Below are positions 8,796 through 17,323 of a stretch of 64,000 nucleotides of DNA, in pieces (the stretch's first letter is position 1; the number at the start of each line of letters is the position of its first letter). The DNA lies in contig CAILXX010000001.1 in assembly GCA_903838295.1 (NCBI GenBank), forward strand, positions 124,001-188,000. Reading direction: 5' to 3'. The notes under the pieces are model-generated. The model was not told the origin of the DNA. It did not search any database and was given only the letters and a program-made list of their open reading frames with translations. A program made the position numbers and the translations under genes. The stretch is from an uncultured Actinomycetes bacterium. GTDB taxonomy: Bacteria; Actinomycetota; Actinomycetes; Nanopelagicales; Nanopelagicaceae.

Positions 8796-10148
8796 ATGCA
8801 TGAATTCAACGATGAGGTCGAATCCTTAGCCCATGAAATTCTTGCTTACAGTCTTGAGCGATTAAAGGCCGACCCTCCGTTAGACGGTCCCCTCTCCGCC
8901 GAAGAGTTGTACGCAAAAGTTGGGAACACCATCACCAAGGATGGCCTCGGTGGACACGAAGCCCTTAAAGTCTTCACCGATGTGCTGGCATTGGCTTGTA
9001 TTTCCACCGACCATCCTCGCTACCTTTCCTTCATCCCATCGGCACCGAGCGAACACGCTAATCTCTTTGATCTTGTTGTTGGATCAACGGCTCTTTACGG
9101 CGGCTCATGGCTGGAAGGCGCTGGAGCCGTATTTGCAGAAAATCAAGCGCTTCGATGGATCAGTGACCTTGCTGGACTCCCCCAAGAATCCGGTGGGGTA
9201 TTTGTGCAGGGTGGAACTATCGGAAATTTATCGGCGCTTGTTGCTGCGCGAGTTCTGGCTCGCGAAAGAGAACCGGACATTACTCGCTGGGTCGTAGCAT
9301 TTTCTTCCGAAGCACATTCTTCTATAAAATCAGCAGCAGAGATTATGGATGTTCTAGTACTTGATGTCCCGGCCGAACCCGATGGCCACATGACAGGTCG
9401 TGCATTCGGAAAAGCAGTTGATGACTACCTATCCGCCAATCCCACCCATGGAATCTTTGCCGTTGTAGCTACTGCAGGAACAACCAATCTTGGAATCATC
9501 GATGACCTTGACTCTATCGGCCAAGAGGCTAAGAGTCGCGAAATCTGGTTCCATGTTGACGGTGCTTACGGCTTGGCAGCGTTATGTGCACCGAGTGTTC
9601 GACAACTTTTCAACGGTGTCCAGCGTGCAGATTCGCTGATAGTTGATCCGCACAAATGGTTGTTTGCACCATTTGATGCCTGCGCCTTGATCTATCGTGA
9701 CCCTTCCATCGCTAAAAGAGCACACACCCAGCACGCTTCTTATTTGGAGACTCTTGAAGAAGGGTCGGATTGGAATCCATCGGACTACGCGATTCACCTG
9801 ACTCGCAGGGCTCGCGGACTTCCTTTCTGGTTCTCTTTGGCGGCAAACGGAACTGACGAATATGCCACAGCAATGCAACAAACTCTAGATATAGCTAATT
9901 ATGCAGCGCAATTGATTAGGGAAAATCCCAATTTGGAGTTAGTCGCCGAGCCTCTACTTTCGATAGTTGCTTTTACTCGAACTGGCTGGGAGAAGGCAGA
10001 TTACGATCGATGGAGCGAGAAGTTGCTGGCTGATCAGATTGGCTTTGTTGTGCCATCTGCGCATCAAGGTCGGCCTATCTTGCGTTTTGCCATCGTCAAC
10101 CCGTGGACTACAGAGAAAGACATAGCAGATATCTTGAAAACGCTTTAA
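8796..10148 (+). CDS. PLP-dependent group II decarboxylase (aromatic-L-amino-acid/glutamate type)
   Basis: Pyridoxal-phosphate decarboxylase of 450 residues. Seen: GGSWLEGAGAVFAENQALRW (substrate-side region), FVQGGTIGNLSAL, the cofactor Asp-x-Ala region HVDGAYGLAAL and the Schiff-base lysine in VDPHKWLFAPFDACAL. This is the aromatic-amino-acid/tyrosine/histidine decarboxylase superfamily; the substrate cannot be fixed from sequence. It ends in a 4-base convergent overlap with an agmatinase-family gene, so a role in amine metabolism is plausible but not shown. A -10 element lies 6 bases before the ATG. Confidence 0.88.
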   Translation: MHEFNDEVESLAHEILAYSLERLKADPPLDGPLSAEELYAKVGNTITKDGLGGHEALKVFTDVLALACISTDHPRYLSFIPSAPSEHANLFDLVVGSTALYGGSWLEGAGAVFAENQALRWISDLAGLPQESGGVFVQGGTIGNLSALVAARVLAREREPDITRWVVAFSSEAHSSIKSAAEIMDVLVLDVPAEPDGHMTGRAFGKAVDDYLSANPTHGIFAVVATAGTTNLGIIDDLDSIGQEAKSREIWFHVDGAYGLAALCAPSVRQLFNGVQRADSLIVDPHKWLFAPFDACALIYRDPSIAKRAHTQHASYLETLEEGSDWNPSDYAIHLTRRARGLPFWFSLAANGTDEYATAMQQTLDIANYAAQLIRENPNLELVAEPLLSIVAFTRTGWEKADYDRWSEKLLADQIGFVVPSAHQGRPILRFAIVNPWTTEKDIADILKTL

Positions 10149-11143
10149 CGATCTAAAACATTCTTCTGTGCATCATATTTCTGACCTGTACGTTTATATG
10201 CGATGGCGCTAAGCGCTTCTAAAACTACTCGATTCGCAAGTATCGCCGTTATATCAGCATGATCAAATGCTGGAGCAACCTCAACAATATCCATTCCAAC
10301 AACTGGCAACTCTAGACAGATTCGACGCACAGCTTCGAGCAATTCACGACTTGTCATTCCACCAGGTTCTGGAGTCCCTGTACCTGGGGCCATCCCCGGG
10401 TCAACGACATCGATATCTACAGAGAGGAAGACGCCATCACAATCATCTGTCAGGATCTTGAATGATTCATCTAGAACTGCATTAAGTCCACGATTGTGAA
10501 TCTCAGTCATTTCGTAAGATCGCATCCCCTGATCGCGCATCCATTCAAAAGTAATGTCATCCGGCCAATACCCGCGCAGGCCAACTTGCAAGAATCGATC
10601 ACCACGAACCGCGCCAGAATGTATCAACTGTCGCATTGGTGTCCCATGACCAACCAAGGCACCGTACTGTGACTCTGCAGTATCTGCATGCGCATCAAAG
10701 TGCACCATAGATATTCGGCCTTTGCCACGGTGATTAGCGATACCTGTAACATCCGCAGAGGCAATCGAATGATCACCACCCAGAACGACCACAAAGGCCC
10801 CGCTACGAGAAACCTTTTCAGTTGCTTCCTCTAAAACTTTTAATGAGGAAACCAAGTCATGTCCCGGCATCAATAAATCGCCTGCATCAAAGACCTTAAG
10901 CTCCTTGAGCGCATCAACGCGGAGCGCCAAGTGTGGACGTTCGGCATCATGAGGTAAATAATCTCCACCACGAATCGCCTGGGGGCCAAACTTTGCACCA
11001 GAGCGATGAGAGGTCCCAGAATCTATGGGAGCGCCAATAATCACAACATCAGCATCGGCATAAGAAGAAGGTACATCTAGGTCACACTGCGGAACCCCTA
11101 GAAATGTAAAAGAAGGTCCATACATATTTCCCAAGTTAGCCAT
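10145..11143 (-). CDS. Agmatinase/arginase (ureohydrolase) family protein
   Basis: Binuclear metal hydrolase that splits a guanidino group, releasing urea. The 332 residues contain all metal-ligand motifs in order: VVLGGDHS, VHFDAHADT and SVDIDVVDP. Agmatinase is the default guess; guanidinobutyrase, guanidinopropionase or another ureohydrolase fits equally well, and some family members use nickel. Opposite and overlapping is a PLP decarboxylase; a class III aminotransferase and a Ni/Co transporter lie within 5 kb. TACGAT exactly 6 bases before the ATG suggests a leaderless mRNA. Confidence 0.88.
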   Translation of the reverse strand: MANLGNMYGPSFTFLGVPQCDLDVPSSYADADVVIIGAPIDSGTSHRSGAKFGPQAIRGGDYLPHDAERPHLALRVDALKELKVFDAGDLLMPGHDLVSSLKVLEEATEKVSRSGAFVVVLGGDHSIASADVTGIANHRGKGRISMVHFDAHADTAESQYGALVGHGTPMRQLIHSGAVRGDRFLQVGLRGYWPDDITFEWMRDQGMRSYEMTEIHNRGLNAVLDESFKILTDDCDGVFLSVDIDVVDPGMAPGTGTPEPGGMTSRELLEAVRRICLELPVVGMDIVEVAPAFDHADITAILANRVVLEALSAIAYKRTGQKYDAQKNVLDR

Positions 11144-11149
11144 GAATCA

Positions 11150-11155
11150 ATCGTA
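11150..11155 (-). promoter_or_regulatory. -10 element TACGAT of the ureohydrolase gene (leaderless)
   Basis: TACGAT on the minus strand, 6 bases before the ATG at 11143. Confidence 0.55.
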
Positions 11156-11223
11156 TCGCAGCCTAACGAATCAACCAGGAGTCCGATCTCCTTACGATGT
11201 AATCACTTCAATATTTAGACGGG

Positions 11224-11229
11224 TAAGAT
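11224..11229 (+). promoter_or_regulatory. -10 element TAAGAT of the ABC-F gene (leaderless)
   Basis: TAAGAT followed by 6 bases and the GTG start at 11236. Confidence 0.55.
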
Positions 11230-11235
11230 CACTCA

Positions 11236-12834
11236 GTGATTGCAACCCAGAGTGTCGAACTACGTGCTGGTGCGCGACTTCTTGTGAAAGATGTGACGGT
11301 CCGAATTAACCATGGAGATCGCATCGGTTTTGTTGGCCGAAATGGTGCTGGCAAAAGCACTCTTGCAAAAGTGTTGGCGGGCGAAGGACTTCCGGCTGGC
11401 GGCCAGGTAATAAGAACCGGAACCATCGGATATCTTCCTCAAGATCCCCGTACCGGAGACCAAGAAGAAACTGTTATCAATCGAATTCTTTCGGCACGTG
11501 GCTTAGATCTAATCGTTACCCGGATGCGTAAGGCCGAAGAAGCGATGGCGAATGCGAATCCCGACGAACTTGAAATTGCCATGGATCGCTATTCCCGCGT
11601 CGATCAGGAGTTCAATGTGGCTGGTGGATATGGGGCCTCTTCTGAAGCGGAAGCCATTGCTATGAACCTTGGATTACCAGAAAGAATATTTGAGGATTCC
11701 CTACTTGGGTTATCTGGTGGTCAACGCCGACGGGTAGAACTGGCTCGTCTGCTTTTCGGTGGATCAGAAACTTTAATCCTGGACGAACCTACTAACCACT
11801 TGGATGCCGAATCCATTAACTGGTTGCGTGAGTATTTAGGTAAGTACTCTGGTGGCCTGGTCATTATTTCCCACGATGTTAATTTGATTGAAACAGTGGT
11901 CAATAAGGTCTTTTACATCGATGGCAATCGAAACGTTATTGACGTATATAACATGGGCTGGAAAAAGTATCTACAACAACGTGAAGATGACGAACACCGT
12001 CGTAAAAAAGAGCGCGCAAACGCTGAGAAGAAAGCCGCGATTCTTGCTAAGCAGGGAGAAAAGATGCGTGCCAAAGCATCCAAGGCCACGGCAGCGCAGG
12101 GAATGTTACGTCGAGCAGATGCACTATTGGCCGGATTGGAAGATGTGCGAAAAGGTGACAAGGTTGCAAAACTTCGTTTTCCGACCCCAGCTCCTTGTGG
12201 CAAAACACCGCTTATGGCCCATGGATTGTCGAAGTCTTACGGATCACTAGAAATTTTCACTGACGTTGATCTAGCCATTGATCGAAGCTCTCGGGTAGTA
12301 ATTCTCGGGCTCAACGGAGCAGGTAAAACAACTCTTCTTAAAATGCTTGCTGGTGTTACAGAATCTGACACGGGTGCCATCGAACCAGGACACGGTTTAA
12401 AAATTGGCTATTACGCCCAAGAGCACGAAATGCTTGATTTCGAGCGATCCGTATTAGAGAACATGATCTCCTCTGGCGAAAACATTGGTGAACCTCAAGC
12501 CCGGCAGGTACTGGGATCATTCTTGTTTAGCGGCGATGATGTGCAGAAGCCAGTGAAGGTTCTTAGTGGTGGTGAAAGAACTCGATTGGCTCTGGCAACA
12601 TTGGTGGTCGGCGCAGCAAATTTGCTCTTGCTAGATGAGCCCACGAACAACTTAGATCCGGCTTCAAGAGATGAAATTCTGGCAGCACTGGGTGAATACC
12701 AAGGTGCCGTCGTCATGGTTACGCATGATATTGGCGCAGTTGCTGCACTGAAGCCTGAGCGGGTTTTGTTACTTCCAGATGGCGATGAAGACTTGTGGAA
12801 TGACGAGTATTACGACCTCATCGCCCTCGAATAA
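11236..12834 (+). CDS. ABC-F family ATP-binding protein (ribosome-associated)
   Basis: Soluble tandem ATPase of the ABC-F class, 532 residues, with no membrane segments. Domain 1: Walker A GRNGAGKST, signature LSGGQRRR, Walker B LILDEPTNHLD. A charged linker rich in Lys/Ala follows at about residues 250-300. Domain 2: GLNGAGKTT, LSGGERTR, LLLDEPTNNLD. ABC-F proteins act on the ribosome in translation control or antibiotic protection; which role applies here is open. GTG 11236 is chosen because a -10 element sits 6 bases before it. The stop codon lies in a short tandem repeat. Confidence 0.93.
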   Translation: MIATQSVELRAGARLLVKDVTVRINHGDRIGFVGRNGAGKSTLAKVLAGEGLPAGGQVIRTGTIGYLPQDPRTGDQEETVINRILSARGLDLIVTRMRKAEEAMANANPDELEIAMDRYSRVDQEFNVAGGYGASSEAEAIAMNLGLPERIFEDSLLGLSGGQRRRVELARLLFGGSETLILDEPTNHLDAESINWLREYLGKYSGGLVIISHDVNLIETVVNKVFYIDGNRNVIDVYNMGWKKYLQQREDDEHRRKKERANAEKKAAILAKQGEKMRAKASKATAAQGMLRRADALLAGLEDVRKGDKVAKLRFPTPAPCGKTPLMAHGLSKSYGSLEIFTDVDLAIDRSSRVVILGLNGAGKTTLLKMLAGVTESDTGAIEPGHGLKIGYYAQEHEMLDFERSVLENMISSGENIGEPQARQVLGSFLFSGDDVQKPVKVLSGGERTRLALATLVVGAANLLLLDEPTNNLDPASRDEILAALGEYQGAVVMVTHDIGAVAALKPERVLLLPDGDEDLWNDEYYDLIALE

Positions 12835-12855
12835 ACTCGAATAAACTCGAATAAA
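12826..12855. repeat. Three tandem copies of a 10-bp unit across the ABC-F stop codon
   Basis: CTCGAATAAA occurs three times in a row. The first copy contains the last codons and TAA of the ABC-F gene; because the unit is 10 bp, the three TAA triplets fall in three different frames. Confidence 0.9.
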
Positions 12856-12881
12856 TAAGCATAGATAAGAATGGATCTGGA

Positions 12882-14288
12882 TTAAGCTCGAAGCGCCTTC
12901 GCAAGTTCTGCAAAATCTTCAACCAATAAATCAATTTCGCGTTGACCATGGGCCAAGCTAATCAACCATTGCTCATCCAATCCTGGAGGGGTAATAATCC
13001 CCCGATTGAGTGACCATAACCAAGAAAGTTCTGCGATTTTAAAATCTGTTGCTTTGTAATCACGATAATTACGGACGGGTTCTACCGACCAGGTTATGCA
13101 ACCTTTGATTCCAAACCCCACAGTGTGCGCAGGTAGTTCGTACTCATTAATTATCTCACTGATGCGATCGAGCGCTTGAATATTAAATGCTTCAGCCCTA
13201 GCCATGGCTTCTTCAGTACAGACCATATCTGTAGCACGCACTCCAGCCATTGCTAGCGGATTCGCATTGAATGTCCCATAGTGCGCCATACGTCCATCTG
13301 AAATCACATCCATAATCTTTTTCACTCCACCAAATGCAGCAACAGGTATTCCTCCGCCGATTGATTTCGCTAGACAGATCAGATCTGGTTTGACGCCAAT
13401 GCGTTTGGCAGCCCCGTGTGGGCCTGCGGTTAAGCCAGTCTTTACTTCGTCGAAAATAAAAACAATTCCGTATTTATTGCAAAGCTCTCGAACTCCTTGG
13501 AGATAGCCATCATCTGGCAGAACGATTGCAAGATTTTCCAAGATTGGTTCCACAATGAAGCAGGCAATGTTTTTAGCATCTGAAGAAAAAACTCGCTCCA
13601 GGGCTTCAAGATTGTTATAAGGAACTACATGAACAACTCCGGTTGCGCCTCCGCCAGGGATGACAGGAGTTGGAGAGTCCGCTGGCCCAGCGAATTTCAG
13701 GTCAGGCTTAGCAGAAACTGTAAGTGGATCATAACTTCCGTGGTATCCACCTTCGACTTTAACAATGGCCTCTTTGCCGGTAAATGCCTTAGCGGTACGC
13801 ACCGCGTACATTGCGGCTTCGGTACCCGAATTCGCAAATCTCACCTGATCAATTTCAAAGCGCTTACAGATACGTTCTGCAGCATCGCGGGAGATTGGGC
13901 TAGGCGTTACAAATATTGTTCCAGTTGTTTTTAGCGCAAGTTCGGCCTCTTGGACAATTGTTGGATTCAAATGGCCAACCAACATGGCGCCAAAACCCAT
14001 CGAGAGATCAAGGAGCTGGCGACCATCGACATCTGTCATCCATGCACCCTTAGCGCTGACGATAGAAATTGGATATGGGTCCCAATGTTGAAAACTAGAT
14101 GGAACACCAAGTGGTGTCGATCCCAAAGCTAGGTCGTATTCGATGCGTGACGCAAAGGTCGATTCTGAGAAGCGTTCCCATTCTGCAGCTAGAAGCTGAT
14201 CCACTCGCCCTCTATCGACCGGACGAGGATTGTTACTTAACTTTCTGTACGTTTCTGATTGCAATTTTGGTTGTAGTTGTGAAGTCAT
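12882..14288 (-). CDS. Class III aminotransferase (glutamate-1-semialdehyde aminomutase-like)
   Basis: PLP enzyme of 468 residues. Seen: GTEAAMYAVRTAKAFTGK (phosphate-binding region), GGYHGSYD, FIFDEVKTGL (cofactor Asp) and the Schiff-base lysine in LAKSIGGGIPVAAFGG. It resembles glutamate-1-semialdehyde 2,1-aminomutase but has an N-terminal extension of about 60 residues and sits away from haem genes, so it is more likely a transaminase for an amine or omega-amino acid. No Shine-Dalgarno or close -10 was found before the ATG, unlike its neighbours; an 18-bp palindrome lies 25 bases upstream. Confidence 0.87.
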   Translation of the reverse strand: MTSQLQPKLQSETYRKLSNNPRPVDRGRVDQLLAAEWERFSESTFASRIEYDLALGSTPLGVPSSFQHWDPYPISIVSAKGAWMTDVDGRQLLDLSMGFGAMLVGHLNPTIVQEAELALKTTGTIFVTPSPISRDAAERICKRFEIDQVRFANSGTEAAMYAVRTAKAFTGKEAIVKVEGGYHGSYDPLTVSAKPDLKFAGPADSPTPVIPGGGATGVVHVVPYNNLEALERVFSSDAKNIACFIVEPILENLAIVLPDDGYLQGVRELCNKYGIVFIFDEVKTGLTAGPHGAAKRIGVKPDLICLAKSIGGGIPVAAFGGVKKIMDVISDGRMAHYGTFNANPLAMAGVRATDMVCTEEAMARAEAFNIQALDRISEIINEYELPAHTVGFGIKGCITWSVEPVRNYRDYKATDFKIAELSWLWSLNRGIITPPGLDEQWLISLAHGQREIDLLVEDFAELAKALRA

Positions 14289-14312
14289 TTAAAGCGTTGT
14301 GTCGTCGAGGAC

Positions 14313-14330
14313 TCTTGGCTGGTGCCAAGA
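14313..14330. promoter_or_regulatory. 18-bp perfect inverted repeat upstream of the aminotransferase gene
   Basis: TCTTGGC and GCCAAGA arms around TGGT, 25 bases upstream of the aminotransferase start on the minus strand. It could be an operator or a leader hairpin; the regulator is unknown. Confidence 0.45.
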
Positions 14331-14488
14331 CACGATGACAGTCTCCCTTAGAGTTTTCGCGCTTTTGCAGAATAAAGTGATTTATTCCTTAAAGTGCTAA
14401 CTACAAGTTATCAGAATTTCATGTGAAATACACCTCTAGCAGCCTTTTGAGCGCGCCATTTAGACCTTTTTCGAATATTATTCCACCC

Positions 14489-14516
14489 TTACGCATACAT
14501 ATTGAATAATTATATT
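14489..14516 (+). promoter_or_regulatory. Promoter of the DHA2 exporter gene
   Basis: TTACGC at 14489-14494, a 16-base spacer and TATATT at 14511-14516, inside an A+T-rich stretch. The gene also has a Shine-Dalgarno AAGGG at 14521-14525, so this start is not leaderless. Confidence 0.45.
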
Positions 14517-14530
14517 TTTGAAGGGTTCAC

Positions 14531-16012
14531 ATGTCGAAAATTGAAAACACTGAATGGATTCCTGGCGATCAAGGTTTGGATCCGAATCGTTGGCGCGCGC
14601 TATTTGTTATTGCAATTGCATCCTTGATGATAGTTCTAGATGCCTCAATCATTAACCTGGCGTTACCAAGTGCTCAGAAAGCACTCCATATTTCGAATGC
14701 CAATAGACAGTGGGTAGTAACTGCATACTCACTCGCTTTCGGAAGCCTCCTACTCTTGGGTGGAAGAGTTGCAGATTACGTAGGAAGAAAAAAAATATTC
14801 ATTATTGGTCTTTTAGGATTCGCGTTCGCTTCGCTCCTTGGTGGTTTCGCCGCTAATCAAGGTGAGTTGTTTGCCATGCGCGGACTTCAAGGATTGTTTG
14901 GCGCACTACTTGCACCATCTTCGTTGTCGTTGATAAATGTAACTTTCACCGTTCCAAAAGAGCGCGCGCGAGCTTTCGGAGTTTATGGTGGAATTTCTGG
15001 TGGCGGTGCGGCATTGGGATTGATTTTGGGTGGCTTCTTAACCGAATACGCAAACTGGCGCTGGTGCCTCTTTGTCAACGCTCCGATCTCATTACTAGCC
15101 GTCGCTTTGGCAGTGCCATTCCTTCACGAATCGAAAGCCAAAGGGGATAATAAATACGACATACCTGGCGCCGTCACCGTCACCCTTGGCTTGGTAAGTC
15201 TCGTCTATGGTTTCAGCCAGGCAGCCAACAATGGCTGGTTAAACATCCACACCTATCCGTACTTCATCGTGGCGGCGATATTGCTCTCTGCCTTCTTTAT
15301 TATCGAAGCCAAGGTCAAGAGCCCATTGTTGCCTTTGAGAGTCCTAGCCGAGCGCAACCGTGCCGGTTCCTATATTGGGTCACTGCTGGTTGGTGTTGGC
15401 CTTTTCGCGATGTTCTTGTTCCTCAGTATCTACATGCAGGGGTTCTTGCACTACTCCCCTCTCAAATCTGGCTTTGCCTTCCTGCCGTTTACGGCCGGGA
15501 TCATTGTTGGCGCTGGAGTCGCCTCACAATTACTGCCAAAGATCGGACCGCGACCTTTAATGGTCTTTGGAATGCTCCTGGCAACGGTCGGAATCTTGCT
15601 CTTCTCCCGCCTAACCCCAACTTCTGGGTATACCTCTCACCTCCTTGCTCCGATGCTGATCATGAGCTTTGGTTGTGCCCTGTACTTCATTCCCAATTCG
15701 AGCACGGGGTTGCATGATGCCGGTGAACACGATGCCGGAGTTGCAAGCGCAACCCTAAATACCGCGCAACAAATTGGCGGTTCGCTGGGGGCAGCACTTC
15801 TCAACACGATCGCTATCTCCTCCGCGGCCGCATACGTTAAAGGTCACACCAACATGGGCGGCTCACTTCAGGTATTTGCCCAAGTCCACGGATTCACCAC
15901 CACCTTCAAGTGGGGCGCCGCCTTCCTGTTTAGCTGCGCCATCGTTTCAGCGTTGATGGTCAATGTCGGTAAAGACTCACTCGTCGAACATGATCTTGGC
16001 GGTGCTGCTTAA
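14531..16012 (+). CDS. MFS transporter, DHA2 (EmrB/QacA) family
   Basis: Proton-driven multidrug-type exporter with 14 predicted transmembrane segments, 493 residues. Motif A appears as GGRVADYVGRKK between segments 2 and 3, and LDASIINLALPSAQ in segment 1 is typical of the DHA2 group. The start ATG has a Shine-Dalgarno (AAGGG, 5-base spacing). No regulator gene is adjacent. The drug or metabolite exported is unknown. The upstream region is markedly A+T rich compared with the gene. Confidence 0.9.
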   Translation: MSKIENTEWIPGDQGLDPNRWRALFVIAIASLMIVLDASIINLALPSAQKALHISNANRQWVVTAYSLAFGSLLLLGGRVADYVGRKKIFIIGLLGFAFASLLGGFAANQGELFAMRGLQGLFGALLAPSSLSLINVTFTVPKERARAFGVYGGISGGGAALGLILGGFLTEYANWRWCLFVNAPISLLAVALAVPFLHESKAKGDNKYDIPGAVTVTLGLVSLVYGFSQAANNGWLNIHTYPYFIVAAILLSAFFIIEAKVKSPLLPLRVLAERNRAGSYIGSLLVGVGLFAMFLFLSIYMQGFLHYSPLKSGFAFLPFTAGIIVGAGVASQLLPKIGPRPLMVFGMLLATVGILLFSRLTPTSGYTSHLLAPMLIMSFGCALYFIPNSSTGLHDAGEHDAGVASATLNTAQQIGGSLGAALLNTIAISSAAAYVKGHTNMGGSLQVFAQVHGFTTTFKWGAAFLFSCAIVSALMVNVGKDSLVEHDLGGAA

Positions 16013-16029
16013 TCTCAGCAGGAAATTCC

Positions 16030-16077
16030 CTCCTTATTGCGTTAGATTGGTACTTGCAAATCATTCGCAATAAGGAG
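16030..16077 (+). promoter_or_regulatory. Perfect 12-bp inverted repeat that includes the Shine-Dalgarno of the Ni/Co transporter gene
   Basis: CTCCTTATTGCG (16030-16041) and CGCAATAAGGAG (16066-16077) are exact reverse complements, 24 bases apart. The second arm contains the AAGGAG ribosome-binding site, 4 bases before the ATG. If both arms are transcribed the site would be closed in a hairpin; if transcription starts between them the repeat is a DNA operator. Confidence 0.65.
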
Positions 16078-16081
16078 AATC

Positions 16082-17278
16082 ATGAACGCACCGGTCAAGG
16101 GGCAGAGCACAAAACGCCCTAGAAACCCGTTTGCATCACTCTCTCGAGATGAATCTCGACGACTAGGTGCGATGTTTGCAGTGATTTTCTTTCTCCTCTT
16201 TGGCGGCCTGATTCTTATGGGCATTGCCACTTCCAGCCATTACCGCCTTGCTGATGGAACTCTCTTCGGCTGGGGTACCGGATTTTTAGCGCTAACTCTT
16301 GGAATGCGTCACGCATTCGATGCCGACCATATTTCCGCTATCGACAATACAACCCGAAAATTGATGGCGGAGGGTCAACGGCCAATGGGGGTTGGTTTTT
16401 TCTTTTCACTCGGCCACTCATCGGTTGTAACCGCACTAGCAATCATTCTGAATTTTGGAATCAAATCACTGGGTGGACAAGTCAAAGATCCACATTCCGC
16501 ACTTCATCACTACACCGGCCTTATAGGTACTTCCATTAGCGGTGCATTCTTGGTCTTGATTGCGCTGCTCAACTTGGTCGTACTTATCTCTGTCGTCAGA
16601 GTATTTAAAGCAATGCGAAAGGGTTTGTACGACGAAGCAGAGTTGGAGAAACATCTAGATTCACGCGGATTCATGATGCGCTTTTTTGGTCCAATCGCAC
16701 GCCGAATTGATGCCAGTTGGAAAATGTATCCACTAGGCATCCTCTTTGGCCTGGGCTTTGATACGGCTACAGAAGTCGCGCTTCTTGTTCTTGCCGGATC
16801 TTCAGTCGTCGCGGGATTGCCTTGGTGGGCGATTCTCTCTTTGCCGATGCTTTTTGCAGGTGGAATGAGTCTTTTAGACACAATCGATGGATCGTTTATG
16901 AATTTCGCATATGGTTGGGCATTCTCCAAGCCGGTACGTAAGGTGTACTACAACATAGTTATAACCGGACTATCAGTAGTGGTTGCATTATTTATTGGCG
17001 GCCTTGAAGTAGCTCAAGTCTTGGCCCAACAACTCAATTTAAATGGTGGGTTCTGGAACTACGCACTAGCTTTTAATATTAATAAGGCAGGGTTCATCAT
17101 AGTTCTTATATTTGTGGCGGTATGGGCCTCGGCTCTATTGATTTGGCGTTTTGGCCGGATCGAAAATCGCTGGCATGATCATGCTCACAAAGCCCAAATG
17201 TTGCGCGGGGATATTCAAAATCACGCAGCTGCCGGTATAGAACTGGGCCCGATTACTGATGGGTTCACCATCGATTAG
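16082..17278 (+). CDS. HoxN/HupN/NixA (NiCoT) family nickel/cobalt transporter
   Basis: Membrane permease for Ni2+ or Co2+, 398 residues with about eight transmembrane segments. The diagnostic segment-II motif is seen in MRHAFDADHISAIDNTTR (H-x4-D-H), and the second signature in GLGFDTATEVALL. A His-containing segment near the C-terminus (WHDHAHK) may help metal capture. Metal choice cannot be told. No urease, hydrogenase or cobalamin genes are in the window; an agmatinase-family enzyme that might use a metal is 5 kb away. The Shine-Dalgarno is inside an inverted repeat, suggesting control of translation or promoter. Confidence 0.92.
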   Translation: MNAPVKGQSTKRPRNPFASLSRDESRRLGAMFAVIFFLLFGGLILMGIATSSHYRLADGTLFGWGTGFLALTLGMRHAFDADHISAIDNTTRKLMAEGQRPMGVGFFFSLGHSSVVTALAIILNFGIKSLGGQVKDPHSALHHYTGLIGTSISGAFLVLIALLNLVVLISVVRVFKAMRKGLYDEAELEKHLDSRGFMMRFFGPIARRIDASWKMYPLGILFGLGFDTATEVALLVLAGSSVVAGLPWWAILSLPMLFAGGMSLLDTIDGSFMNFAYGWAFSKPVRKVYYNIVITGLSVVVALFIGGLEVAQVLAQQLNLNGGFWNYALAFNINKAGFIIVLIFVAVWASALLIWRFGRIENRWHDHAHKAQMLRGDIQNHAAAGIELGPITDGFTID

Positions 17279-17288
17279 TAATCGGGCC
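17246..17288 (+). terminator. Hairpin overlapping the 3' end of the Ni/Co transporter gene
   Basis: GGCCCGATTACT (17246-17257) pairs perfectly with AGTAATCGGGCC (17277-17288); inside it, GATGG and CCATC pair around GTTCA. There is no clear U-run right after it, so it is either a weak terminator or a 3'-end stabiliser. The stem includes the last codons and the stop. Confidence 0.6.
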
Positions 17289-17323
17289 AGAAGTTCAATT
17301 TCTTCTATATATTAATACTGCTA

